DNA of 64,000 nt from Draconibacterium halophilum (GCF_010448835.1 NZ_CP048409.1:4381501-4445500), one strand, 5' to 3'; positions 17,668 to 26,240 are shown, counted from the first letter of the stretch. Numbers and translations are program-made. Notes: a model not told the origin generated them from the sequence alone.

Positions 17668-17707
17668 AAGACCTTCAGGTTTTTGATGCCCTGAAGGTCT
17701 TTTTTTT
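17668..17707 (+). terminator. rho-independent terminator
   Basis: A 12-bp stem (AAGACCTTCAGG with CCTGAAGGTCTT), a 10-base loop and a T run. It is about 195 bp after the transpeptidase stop. The rest of 17474-17787 shows no gene. Confidence 0.85.
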
Positions 17708-17787
17708 GGCAATAAACCTCTGCCCAATCTAATTGGCAACTCATCAATCTATCAATTCTATTCGTCGCTACTAAGAAGCCTATCTGT

Positions 17788-17829
17788 CTTAACCGGTTGT
17801 TAAAGCATTCCATTCATTTTTAAGTTGGG
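17788..17829 (+). promoter_or_regulatory. conserved upstream block with TTAAC-N5-GTTAA (copy 1)
   Basis: This 42-bp stretch matches 19464-19506 at most positions, including the dyad TTAAC-N5-GTTAA, GCAT, then CATTCATTTTTAAGTTG. It lies 70 bp before the outer-membrane gene at 17899; the final TTG could serve as a -33 box. A regulator-binding site is inferred. Confidence 0.6.
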
Positions 17830-17898
17830 AAGCATATCTGTTAAAGGTTTCTTTATTAACTAAATATCTGTTAACTTGTCACTTTTAACTAATCAACT

Positions 17899-19146
17899 AT
17901 GGGACTTTTGAACCGAACCTATTTAATTATCTTCTGCCTGATCTGTTTTATTTCCAGCTCAAATGCACAAGAATCAGATAGTACAGCTACAAATCCAAAA
18001 TTCTTTTTAGAATGTTGGGAATGTGATTTTAATTTGGTGAGACAGGAGCTCAACTTTGTCTCCTTTGTTCGGGATCCCAATCTGGCAGATGTACATATTT
18101 TATCCAGTACACAGCGCACGGGAAGTGGTGGTCGAAAGATATTTCTCAACTTCATTGGCCAAAATCGATTTGAGGACGTCGATTACGATTACGAATACCT
18201 CGCCGACCAATCGGAAACCAGGAGCGAAACCAGGCAGGGACTTTTAAAGATCATAAAAACAGCGGTTTTGCAGTATTATTCCCAAACTGATTTTTTAGAT
18301 CGTGTAGAAATCGATTTGTCAGAAATTGAAGGAAAGTCGGCAACACAAATTGTGGATGATCCCTGGAATTTATGGGTTATCAGCCTCGAAGTAGGTAGCA
18401 ATATCCAGAAGGAGGAAAGTCAGGATGAGTTCTCCTTAAACACCGAAATAAGAATTCAAAAAGTTACTGATTCATGGAAAACAAGAATTGAGGGAGATTA
18501 TCGGATGGATAATGAAAATTATTACGACGATGGCGAGAAGTTTGAGAACAATCAAACCAATTCAGACATTACCGCAAATTTTATTAAAAGCCTGAACCAA
18601 CACTGGTCGGGAGGAGTATTTGGAGAATATCGCAGCTCCTCATATTTAAACACAAAAAATTCATATAGTTTTGAAACCGGCATTGAATACAATATTTTCC
18701 CCTGGTCAGTTAGTAACCGTAAAATATTCGTGTTTCGCTATGTGGCCGGAGCATCCCATTTTCGATACGAAGAGATTACCATTTACGATAAAACAAAAGA
18801 AAATCTTTTTTATGAGGCCCTTGTTATGGATCTGGAAATAATTCAACCGTGGGGCAGAATCGAATCCAGAATAGAAGGGAAACATTACTTCCATGATTTC
18901 AGCAAAAAAAGGTTATCAATTGATTCTGAGGTGTCGCTTCGCATAACCAGACAACTTTCAGTGTATAGCGAAGTCAGGTATGATGTTATTCACGATCAAC
19001 TTTATCTACCCAAAGGAAATGCATCGGTGGAAGACGTACTTCTTAGGCGAATAAAAATGGCCACCGAATATGAATTTCGTTTTGAATTAGGCTTTCAGTT
19101 TACCTTTGGTTCAATTTATAATAACGTTGTTAATGAACGTTTTTAA
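17899..19146 (+). CDS. outer-membrane protein, soluble domain plus beta-barrel, uncharacterised
   Basis: The 415-residue product has a signal peptide (to about residue 24, SSNAQ). Residues of about 35-160 form a compact domain starting FFLECWECDFNLVRQELNFV and continuing ADVHILSSTQRTGSGGRKIF and NFIGQNRFEDV; similar segments occur in hypothetical proteins of Bacteroidota and other phyla, but no function is known to me. Residues of about 165-415 are alternating strands (SDITANFIKSLNQHWSGGVF, RIESRIEGKHYFHDF) typical of a 12- or 14-strand barrel, ending FRFELGFQFTFG. The CWEC cysteines could form a disulfide. It shares its upstream block with the terpenoid operon that follows. Confidence 0.75.
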   Translation: MGLLNRTYLIIFCLICFISSSNAQESDSTATNPKFFLECWECDFNLVRQELNFVSFVRDPNLADVHILSSTQRTGSGGRKIFLNFIGQNRFEDVDYDYEYLADQSETRSETRQGLLKIIKTAVLQYYSQTDFLDRVEIDLSEIEGKSATQIVDDPWNLWVISLEVGSNIQKEESQDEFSLNTEIRIQKVTDSWKTRIEGDYRMDNENYYDDGEKFENNQTNSDITANFIKSLNQHWSGGVFGEYRSSSYLNTKNSYSFETGIEYNIFPWSVSNRKIFVFRYVAGASHFRYEEITIYDKTKENLFYEALVMDLEIIQPWGRIESRIEGKHYFHDFSKKRLSIDSEVSLRITRQLSVYSEVRYDVIHDQLYLPKGNASVEDVLLRRIKMATEYEFRFELGFQFTFGSIYNNVVNERF

Positions 19147-19182
19147 ACAACTCGCTCCTTTATAAATATTTCAGAAACTTCA

Positions 19183-19327
19183 AGATTGCTTCGCGATACT
19201 CGTCATGCCCCACAATTCAAGGGGCTTCAAACTAGGAGGGGTTGGTGGGCGGCTTAGCCGCCCACCAACCCCTCCTAGAAGTTAACTCACTGACAATAAT
19301 ATCATTGCGAACGCAGTGAAGCAATCT
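19183..19327. repeat. nested concentric palindrome (145 bp), GC-rich core
   Basis: The outer arms are AGATTGCTTC (19183-19192) and GAAGCAATCT (19318-19327). The inner arms are a perfect, GC-rich 22-bp inverted repeat (19232-19253 and 19257-19278) with a TTA loop. Both are centred at 19255. The flanks resemble the common dispersed CATTGCGAACGCAGTGAAGC type of intergenic repeat. Confidence 0.88.
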
Positions 19328-19463
19328 GTTAGTCTGCATTTTTTTTCCTGACAACGGTGTATTTCATTAGGAACATTTATACAATCAGAGGAATTCAAAT
19401 ATTTTAAAACAACAAAAAATACTCAACTGCCAAACAAGTTCTTATCCTGGTGCCATTAACTTT

Positions 19464-19506
19464 CTTAACTGATTGTTAACGCATCACATTCATTTTTAAG
19501 TTGAGT
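19464..19506 (+). promoter_or_regulatory. conserved upstream block with TTAAC-N5-GTTAA (copy 2)
   Basis: It matches 17788-17829 and sits 37 bp before the first gene of the terpenoid operon. TTG at 19501-19503 followed 18 bp later by TAGCTTTC may form the promoter. It suggests that this operon and the outer-membrane gene at 17899 are regulated together. Confidence 0.6.
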
Positions 19507-19542
19507 AGAATTTTGCTTATTTAGCTTTCCATTACTTTAAGA

Positions 19543-20325
19543 ATGACAAACAAAACTTGCCTGATTTATTGCAACTGTGGTGCCGGTATCATTTCCGACG
19601 AAAAAAAAGCCGGCCTTTCCGAAGCTTTTAAAACACTTGGTATTGATATATACGAGCTACACGACCTGTGTGCCTTCTCGCTGAATGAAAAGGATTTCCT
19701 GCACCAACTCAACAAAAATTACGATAAAACACTGATTGCCGCCTGCTATCCGCGGGCAATAAAAAACATGTTTGAGCAGAACGAAGTACAGCTCAGCAAT
19801 TACGAAGTGTTTAATTTCAGAGAGGTCGGCACTGAACAACTTACTGCTGAAATAGCTGTTAAGATTGATAAAAAACAGGAAGAAAGCAGTTATGAAGTAA
19901 AAAAGACCGATCTAAAAGTTCCGGCCTGGTACCCGGTTATCGACAAAGAGCGCTGCACCCTTTGCGGACAATGTGCACGGTTCTGTGTTTTTGGCGTGTA
20001 TTCGTACAACAAAAAAAGCCTGAAGGTTGTTAACCCGCTGTCGTGCAAAAACAACTGCCCGGCTTGCGGACGAACCTGCCCGGCATCGGCAATTATTTTT
20101 CCGCGTTTACCCGAAAACTCAGCGTTATCGGGAGCCGAACCGTCCGAGGATAAAAAAGCTACAGCCACCGATCAAAAAGACAATTTGATTGTTATGCTCA
20201 GCGAGCGCAACAACGCCCGAAAGAACATTTTCAGGCAGGGCACCTTTCAACTGGCCGAAGAAGAGAAAAAACAAGCCATAGAAGAATTAAAGAACAGCTT
20301 CAAAAACAAAAAAGGAGATGCTTAA
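19543..20325 (+). CDS. 4Fe-4S ferredoxin-domain protein of the terpenoid operon
   Basis: The 260-residue cytosolic protein has an N-terminal domain of about 110 residues beginning CLIYCNCGAGI, similar in feel to the small domains of heterodisulfide-reductase-like proteins. A ferredoxin domain at about 128-185 follows, with two cluster motifs: Cys138, 141, 144, 148 (CTLCGQCARFC) and Cys168, 172, 175, 179 (CKNNCPACGRTC). The C-terminal 70 residues are charged and helical. An electron-transfer or scaffold role for the radical SAM enzyme encoded next is inferred. Its last codons overlap the next gene by 8 bp, which indicates translational coupling. Confidence 0.85.
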   Translation: MTNKTCLIYCNCGAGIISDEKKAGLSEAFKTLGIDIYELHDLCAFSLNEKDFLHQLNKNYDKTLIAACYPRAIKNMFEQNEVQLSNYEVFNFREVGTEQLTAEIAVKIDKKQEESSYEVKKTDLKVPAWYPVIDKERCTLCGQCARFCVFGVYSYNKKSLKVVNPLSCKNNCPACGRTCPASAIIFPRLPENSALSGAEPSEDKKATATDQKDNLIVMLSERNNARKNIFRQGTFQLAEEEKKQAIEELKNSFKNKKGDA

Positions 20326-21490
20326 ACAACTGCTGAAAACTGATAAAAAATGCTTGTATAAATTTGGATATAATATGGGCATAAAAGGTGCCCGTGGTAT
20401 TCAGCGCTTTCAGAAACGAATAAAAAAGGGCGATTTTTTCCCGGCATTTCATTTTATTTCAGTAACCGACGATTGCAACCTGAATTGCCAGGGTTGTTGG
20501 GTAACGCATAAAAAACAGAATGCCCGTATGTCGCCCGAAATGCTGGATTCCATTATCACCCAATCAAAAGCAAAAGGATCGTTCTTTTTCGGGATATTGG
20601 GTGGCGAACCGCTCATGTATAAACCGCTGTTCGATGTTTTTGAGAAACATTCCGACTGCTATTTTCAGCTATTTACCAACGGAACTTTACTGAACCACGA
20701 AATTGCAGAACGTTTACGTAAACTAGCCAACGTTTCGCCGCTTATTAGTTTTGAAGGCGACAATGAAGTAGCCGATGTGCGCCGCGGAGGTTTGAACGTT
20801 TACCAAAAAGCACAAGCTGCAATTGATCATTCAACCGAAGCCGGATTGATAACGGGGGTAGCCATGAGTGTTTGCAAATCAAACATCGATCTGGCTTTTT
20901 CCGATGATTTTATTCAATCACTAATAGATCGTGGAGTGCTTTATTTGTGGTACTACATTTACCGCCCTGTGGGACAGGATGCTTCAGTCGAACTTTGTCT
21001 TTCGGCTGAACAAATTGAAAAGCTACGCCAGTTTATGGTGGATGCTCGCCAGAAATACGACATTGCCATTATTGATGCTTACTGGGATGAAAATGGCAAT
21101 GGGCTGTGTCCGGCGGCATCAGGTTTAAGTCACCACATTAATGCATCGGGCGATATCGAACCTTGTCCCGTCATTCAGTTTGCCACCAACAATGTGGCCG
21201 ATGGCGATCTGGAAAGTACTTACCGCAATTCAACTTTTCTGGCAGGATTTAAAACAGAAATACCAAAACTAACCACGGGCTGCATCGTTATGGACGATCC
21301 GCAGTGGTTGGTTAATTATACAAAACAACATGCCGCAAAAGATACATCGGGCAGAGATAACGAAGCCGAACGCCTGAGTCAAATGGAAAAAGTTTCCAGT
21401 CATGGTTCATCCAAAGCTATTCGCGAAAAAAGCTGGTTGTATCGCTTTGCTAAAAAACGGGCATTTTTCGGGTTTGGCGCCTATGGTTAA
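20318..21490 (+). CDS. radical SAM protein of the terpenoid operon
   Basis: The 390-residue product has the radical SAM cluster motif CNLNCQGC (Cys53, 57, 60), which binds a 4Fe-4S cluster and S-adenosylmethionine. It is followed by GGEP (SAM-binding) and the barrel strands FTNGTLLN and ISFEGDNEV. A C-terminal region (about 255-330) has CPAASGLSHHINASGDIEPC, like the auxiliary-cluster segments of SPASM-type proteins. The last 60 residues are basic and helical. The substrate cannot be read from the sequence; the operon context (prenyl synthase and cyclase) suggests a lipid or terpenoid. Eight bases overlap with the upstream gene, and the next gene starts 1 base after its stop. Confidence 0.88.
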   Translation: MLKQLLKTDKKCLYKFGYNMGIKGARGIQRFQKRIKKGDFFPAFHFISVTDDCNLNCQGCWVTHKKQNARMSPEMLDSIITQSKAKGSFFFGILGGEPLMYKPLFDVFEKHSDCYFQLFTNGTLLNHEIAERLRKLANVSPLISFEGDNEVADVRRGGLNVYQKAQAAIDHSTEAGLITGVAMSVCKSNIDLAFSDDFIQSLIDRGVLYLWYYIYRPVGQDASVELCLSAEQIEKLRQFMVDARQKYDIAIIDAYWDENGNGLCPAASGLSHHINASGDIEPCPVIQFATNNVADGDLESTYRNSTFLAGFKTEIPKLTTGCIVMDDPQWLVNYTKQHAAKDTSGRDNEAERLSQMEKVSSHGSSKAIREKSWLYRFAKKRAFFGFGAYG

Positions 21491-21491
21491 T

Positions 21492-23075
21492 ATGAAGGAA
21501 ACAAACGGCATATTAAAAGTTCCTGAGGAATCGTTCGTGCGTAATAAAATGCGCCAGGCTTCTGCGACTATGATCGAAAAGTTCGAGCTGCGTCCTCCTG
21601 TCAACATCCTGAGATTGGAGCAACTGGCAAAAGAACTGGTGAGCGAACAGGAAGTTTCCGAGAAATATATTCCTTTTGCCATGGTTTTGCTGGGCAACGA
21701 ATCGTGGCGAAAAACGGTGAAAGCCACGCCGATGAACCGCCGGCTGTTGTTGCTCCCTCAATGTTTAAACAACAAAGAAAAATGTGAGGGCATGTTCGAC
21801 GAACTGGGACTGAATTGTGCCGGATGTAAAGCCTGTCCCATTGATGATATTCTGATAGAAGCCGAATCGAAAGGTTATGCGAACCTGGTGGCCGAAGGAA
21901 CAACGGTTGCTGTTGGCTTAGTAGAAGAAGGATCAATAGATGCAGTAATTGGGGTGAGTTGTATGCCGGTATTACAGCGCTCGTTCGAGCCGGTGTCAAA
22001 TGCGGCAGTACCGGTAATTGGCATTCCGCTGCTTTTCGACGGATGCGAAGATACTCGCGCCGACATAAAATGGATACTGGATGAAATGCGCTCTTATGAA
22101 GCAGATAAAAAGCACCAGCCCATTTCGGTGTCGCTATTGAAAAAACGGATAGAGGGTTATTTCACAAAAGAAAATGTGGGAAAATATATTCCTGCCCGCG
22201 ATAAAACAGAACAAATTGCACAAGAATATCTTCTCATTGACGGGCAACGTATACGGCCACTTTTAACAGCTTTAAGTTATCTCGCTTATTCAAACAACGA
22301 TAACGAAGAATTGCTGCAATCCTTAACACTTATCATCGAGTGTTTCCATAAGGCATCACTTATTCACGACGATATTGAAGACAATGCCAACCAGCGATAC
22401 AACACGCTCACGGCACATTCAAAATACGGTGTGCCGCAAGCAATTAATGCCGGCGATTTTCTTATTGGCAAAGGTTATGAGTTACTGAGCGACCTCGATG
22501 CATCGAATGAAACCATAATAAACTGCCTGCGTTTTATTGCAAGTTCACATATTCAACTTACACGTGGTCAGGGTGTGGATATACTTTTTAACGATGGTAA
22601 AATTCAGCTGCAACCCGATGAAATAATCGAGGTTTTCAAGAACAAAACGGGCGAAGCTATAAAAGTTGCCTTGTTGTTGGGAGCAATCGTTGGTGGTGCT
22701 GGCAAGCAAGAACAAAAAGTACTGGAACAATTTGCCGATTACATGGGAATTGCGTACCAGATTCGCGACGATTTGAATGAGTTTGACGAGCAGCACCCAG
22801 AAGAAAAAACCGGCGATTATCCATTCCTGCTGGCACTGTTGAATAAACATTTTGCGGAACAGAATAAAGAAACGCCTGCCCTTCTTCTTAAACAGGTAGC
22901 AGAATTCAGAAAATTAATTGATAAAACCAACATTGGTAAAGAGGCAAAATCATTTTTGCAAAGCTATGTTGACAGCTGTTACGCGGAACTAGATAAACTA
23001 AATAACGCCAAATTACGCCTGAGCCTTTACGGAGTGATGGGAAAAATATTCAAAACAGAAACCACTAATGAATAA
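21492..23075 (+). CDS. DUF116-polyprenyl diphosphate synthase fusion
   Basis: I take ATG 21492, 1 base after the previous stop; the frame is open further upstream only inside the radical SAM gene. The 527-residue product has two parts. Residues of about 25-215 are a DUF116 domain with a cysteine cluster (CLNNKEKC, then LNCAGCKACPID) that could hold a metal cluster. Residues of about 225-520 are a trans-isoprenyl diphosphate synthase: first aspartate-rich motif HDDIED (Asp293, 294, 297), GQRIRP and the second motif RDDLNEFDE (426-430). The second part elongates allylic diphosphates with isopentenyl diphosphate; chain length is not predictable here. DUF116 proteins are often encoded near radical SAM genes, but a fusion to a prenyl synthase is unusual. 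It overlaps the next gene by 8 bp. Confidence 0.88.
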   Translation: MKETNGILKVPEESFVRNKMRQASATMIEKFELRPPVNILRLEQLAKELVSEQEVSEKYIPFAMVLLGNESWRKTVKATPMNRRLLLLPQCLNNKEKCEGMFDELGLNCAGCKACPIDDILIEAESKGYANLVAEGTTVAVGLVEEGSIDAVIGVSCMPVLQRSFEPVSNAAVPVIGIPLLFDGCEDTRADIKWILDEMRSYEADKKHQPISVSLLKKRIEGYFTKENVGKYIPARDKTEQIAQEYLLIDGQRIRPLLTALSYLAYSNNDNEELLQSLTLIIECFHKASLIHDDIEDNANQRYNTLTAHSKYGVPQAINAGDFLIGKGYELLSDLDASNETIINCLRFIASSHIQLTRGQGVDILFNDGKIQLQPDEIIEVFKNKTGEAIKVALLLGAIVGGAGKQEQKVLEQFADYMGIAYQIRDDLNEFDEQHPEEKTGDYPFLLALLNKHFAEQNKETPALLLKQVAEFRKLIDKTNIGKEAKSFLQSYVDSCYAELDKLNNAKLRLSLYGVMGKIFKTETTNE

Positions 23076-23901
23076 ACCAAAGAAAATCGCGATCTATAAA
23101 AAACTGATTCGGCGACTTTCTTTAGGATTTGAAACATTATCGCCCGAAATACAGGAAGAAATTAGTTCATTTATAAAAAGGCAGCAACACGCTTCGGGTG
23201 GCTTTTGCGACCGTGCCGGAAATCCGGATCCTTACTACTCGCTTTTTGGCTGTTGGCTAAGTTTAGCCACCGGACAAAAAGCAGAAACAGAAAACTTAAA
23301 AGCCTACATCTTGGAACAGCCAGCAACATCAAGTACTGTTGAAGAGCTGGCGTTGAATCTGATGAAAACGGAGTTGCTCACGAAACAGAAAAACGAATCG
23401 TTGTTTTCGTTACTAAAGAAAGTTTTCTCGGGGCACAATTTTATGGATATTTCATACCGCTTTTTTTTGCTGGCGTTAACCATTGACGCCACCACAAAAA
23501 AACGTTTTCTTTTTAACCGGATGGCACGCATTTGGCTGCCCTTTTACAAGGTGAAAGAAAACTCGCCATGCAGTTTGGTTGCGGCACTTTGTTTTGCTCG
23601 TTACGATCTTGGATTAGGCTACAAAAAATACCAGAAACTTTTATTAGAATTTCACCAGGAAAAAGCAGGGTTCAGGGCTTTTGAAACCACACCATTCAGC
23701 GATACTTTATCAACCGGAGTGGCACTTTTCTCTTTGGCCGAAACCAAATATGATCTGCGCTTAATAACTCCCGATTGTCTTGATTTTATCCAAATGAATT
23801 ATCTTGCCGGGGCCTTTCTTTCGGGCGACAGTGATGAAACACGCGATTTGGAATATACGTTTTATGGACTACTGGCGTTGGGAAGCCTAGTGAAGGATTA
23901 A
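23068..23901 (+). CDS. prenyltransferase/terpene-cyclase-like alpha-alpha toroid protein
   Basis: The 277-residue product contains repeated helical pairs as in prenyltransferase beta subunits and squalene-hopene cyclases: FIKRQQHASGGFCDRAGNPD, then DTLSTGVALFSLAETK and RDLEYTFYGLLALG. No DxDD motif is present, and the size is about half that of a full class II cyclase. It may be a lone toroid domain partnering the cyclase encoded at 24074, or a binding protein for the prenyl chain. It overlaps the upstream gene by 8 bp; 172 bp separate it from the cyclase. Confidence 0.75.
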   Translation: MNKPKKIAIYKKLIRRLSLGFETLSPEIQEEISSFIKRQQHASGGFCDRAGNPDPYYSLFGCWLSLATGQKAETENLKAYILEQPATSSTVEELALNLMKTELLTKQKNESLFSLLKKVFSGHNFMDISYRFFLLALTIDATTKKRFLFNRMARIWLPFYKVKENSPCSLVAALCFARYDLGLGYKKYQKLLLEFHQEKAGFRAFETTPFSDTLSTGVALFSLAETKYDLRLITPDCLDFIQMNYLAGAFLSGDSDETRDLEYTFYGLLALGSLVKD

Positions 23902-24073
23902 GTCAAAAGGAAAAAGTAGAAAGGCAAAAGGAAGAAGAATGAATGACGAATGATGATTAACGATTTTTGATTTTGAAGGACTTTGATGATAAGTAAGAAC
24001 TTTATGCCTCTGCGCCTTTGCGAGAAACAAAAAATCTTTGTGTCTTCGAGTCTTTGTGTTTAAAATATAAAAA

Positions 24074-25891
24074 GTGAAAAAAGAGAAGTTGGAAATACGA
24101 TTTAAAGAACTGAGCGAAATTTTACTCAGTGAGCTTAATGATGATGGCTTCTGGTCGGGAGAATTATCATCGAGTGCGCTGGGTGTGGCCGTAGCTGTTG
24201 CAGCACTTCATTTCCACGATGCCCATCTTCATCAGCAGGAAATTGGAAAAGGGCTGGCATGGCTAACTTCGCACCAAAATGCAGACGGCGGTTATGGCGA
24301 CACGCCTGAAAGTCCGGCCAATATTTCAACTTCATTACTTTGTTATGCAGCATTGAATCTTTATGCTGAAGAAAATCCGGCGATAAAAACAACACAACAA
24401 AAATTAGCCGACTACCTAAAATCGCAAAATGTTGACGTGCGCTCCGAGCAGGTGGCAAAAGTTATTCTCAATCATTATAAAAAAGACTATACATTTTCGG
24501 TACCCATATTAACACTTTGTGCACTTTGTGGCATTCCGGGCGACAATGGATTTAAAAACATTCCACAGTTGCCATTCGAGCTGGCTCTATTGCCGCGCAG
24601 GTTTTATCGATTGTTGAATTTGAGTGTGGTAAGCTACGCTATTCCGGCATTGATTGCTGTTGGAATTGTAATTTTCCGCAAGAAAAAATCAAACGGATTG
24701 ACACGTGTCGTCCGGGCAAAAGCTGAAAGGAAAGCACTTAAAATTCTGGAGAAATTGTTACCGAAAAGTGGTGGTTTTTTGGAAGCCATTCCGCTTACAG
24801 CATTTGTTGCACTAAGCCTGATAAATGCAGGATTAAGAGATTCGGTGATTGTAGACAAAGGAATTGCATTTTTAAAACGTACCCAACGCAAAGACGGCAG
24901 CTGGCCCATCGACGTCGACCTATCAACATGGGTAACAACGCTGAGTGTAAAAGCTTTGGGCGAAAGGAAAGATGAGATATTGTCGCAAACTCAGCAAAAA
25001 CGAATTGCCAGTCATTTGCTTTCGGTGCAAAATAAAACGGTCCATCCGTTTAACGGCACTTCGCCGGGTGGCTGGGGCTGGACAAATTACTCAGGTTCCG
25101 TTCCCGACTGCGATGATACGCCGGGAGCGATTCTGGCACTCTTAAATTTGGCACCGCACCATACTATTAGAGAAGAGGTATTAGTTGGAGGCGAATGGCT
25201 ACGCAAACTACAAAATAACGATGGCGGCTTCCCGACTTTTTCGCGTGGCTGGGGAAAATTGCCATTCGATCAGAGCTGCGCGGATTTAACCGGACATTGT
25301 GTTTTGGCACTTGCAAGAATGCTGAATGTATACCAACAAGATTTGCATCAGAAACAGCATAAGCAGTTTAAAAAAACGATCCACAAAGCTGTTGTATACC
25401 TGGAGAAATACCAAAATGGAAATGGCTCGTGGCTTCCGCTTTGGTTTGGCAATCAACACACCCAAAATCATGAAAATCCGGTTTACGGAACAGCACGGGT
25501 ACTTACCTATCTTCAAAAAGCAAAATTATTCGTAGACCATGATCCGGTACTGGCTGAGAAGCTGAAAAAGATGATCGCATCAGGAACCGGTTTTCTGTTG
25601 AAAGTTCAGAATGAAGATGGAAGTTGGGGTGGCAATGCAGGAGTTGAAGGATCGATAGAAGAAACAGCACTGTCCATTGCAGCCTTAACAGAAACAAAAT
25701 CGGATGCCGAAATTGAGAAGGGATTCGATTGGCTGGATAAATTCTACAAAAATAACGGGCTTATAAAAGCCCCTATCGGATTATATTTTGCATCGTTATG
25801 GTACGATGAAAAACTTTACCCATTAACTGCTTACCTGGAGGCAATTGAGCTTCGGTTAAAAACACAGCGTAATAACCTGATTTTGACTTAG
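24074..25891 (+). CDS. class II terpene cyclase, squalene-hopene cyclase-like
   Basis: GTG start; 605 residues. Class II cyclases protonate an isoprenoid with the middle Asp of a DxDD motif and fold it into rings. Here the motif is PDCDDT (Asp345, 347, 348). QW-type repeats occur (KRTQRKDGSWPIDVD, LRKLQNNDGGFPTFSRGW, LEKYQNGNGSWLPLWFG, LLKVQNEDGSWGG), spread over two alpha-alpha toroid domains. A hydrophobic segment at about 188-205 (VVSYAIPALIAVGIVIF) interrupts the N-terminal toroid and would give monotopic or single-pass membrane contact. The substrate may be the product of the operon's own prenyl synthase; squalene is the alternative. It is the last gene of the operon. Confidence 0.85.
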   Translation: MKKEKLEIRFKELSEILLSELNDDGFWSGELSSSALGVAVAVAALHFHDAHLHQQEIGKGLAWLTSHQNADGGYGDTPESPANISTSLLCYAALNLYAEENPAIKTTQQKLADYLKSQNVDVRSEQVAKVILNHYKKDYTFSVPILTLCALCGIPGDNGFKNIPQLPFELALLPRRFYRLLNLSVVSYAIPALIAVGIVIFRKKKSNGLTRVVRAKAERKALKILEKLLPKSGGFLEAIPLTAFVALSLINAGLRDSVIVDKGIAFLKRTQRKDGSWPIDVDLSTWVTTLSVKALGERKDEILSQTQQKRIASHLLSVQNKTVHPFNGTSPGGWGWTNYSGSVPDCDDTPGAILALLNLAPHHTIREEVLVGGEWLRKLQNNDGGFPTFSRGWGKLPFDQSCADLTGHCVLALARMLNVYQQDLHQKQHKQFKKTIHKAVVYLEKYQNGNGSWLPLWFGNQHTQNHENPVYGTARVLTYLQKAKLFVDHDPVLAEKLKKMIASGTGFLLKVQNEDGSWGGNAGVEGSIEETALSIAALTETKSDAEIEKGFDWLDKFYKNNGLIKAPIGLYFASLWYDEKLYPLTAYLEAIELRLKTQRNNLILT

Positions 25892-25910
25892 ATTAAATGG
25901 TCGTAGGTAT

Positions 25911-26159
25911 TTAACAGCGCCCTCTGGCACACGGGCTATTGGTGATAAAAAACCCTAAGAATGCCCCTATAATAATACTCTCAACCACTTCATTGCGTGG
26001 CAAAGTGTTAAGGTGCATTCCTTCAGTTAAATAGTAAAACAAAAAACCGGCAAGCGCTCCAATTAAAATATAGCGAACTGTTTTTCTCGTATGCGGTTTT
26101 CTGAACTGACGTTGAAACCAGCTTCCTTCTTCTTCTATTTCCAGCTTGTTGAACTTCAT
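25911..26159 (-). CDS. small two-helix membrane protein
   Basis: I choose ATG 26159 (82 residues, MKFNKLEIEEEGSW...); a longer frame begins only with TTG at 26186. Two hydrophobic segments (about 31-47, YILIGALAGFLFYYLTEG, and about 60-75, ESIIIGAFLGFFI) make it a membrane protein. Function unknown. It converges on the cyclase gene with 19 bp between stops, and its leader lies inside an 18/19-bp inverted repeat. Confidence 0.65.
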   Translation of the reverse strand: MKFNKLEIEEEGSWFQRQFRKPHTRKTVRYILIGALAGFLFYYLTEGMHLNTLPRNEVVESIIIGAFLGFFITNSPCARGRC

Positions 26160-26211
26160 TCCGAGTATATAACTATTTAAATACAAAGATAATTATATAC
26201 TTGGAATGAAG
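26154..26211. repeat. imperfect 19-bp inverted repeat over the start of the small membrane protein gene
   Basis: 26154-26172 pairs with 26193-26211 at 18 of 19 positions, with a 20-base loop. The loop carries TATCTTTG on the minus strand, which fits a -7 box. It could be an operator or a structure around the start codon. Confidence 0.7.
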
Positions 26212-26240
26212 CTTTGAATATTTGTTAAATAAAACGCTGC

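Noticed and set aside
24006..24061. regulatory site before the cyclase (CTTTGCG/CTTTGTG repeats)
   Set aside because: This CTTTGTG-rich sequence type is common low-complexity intergenic material; no promoter match.
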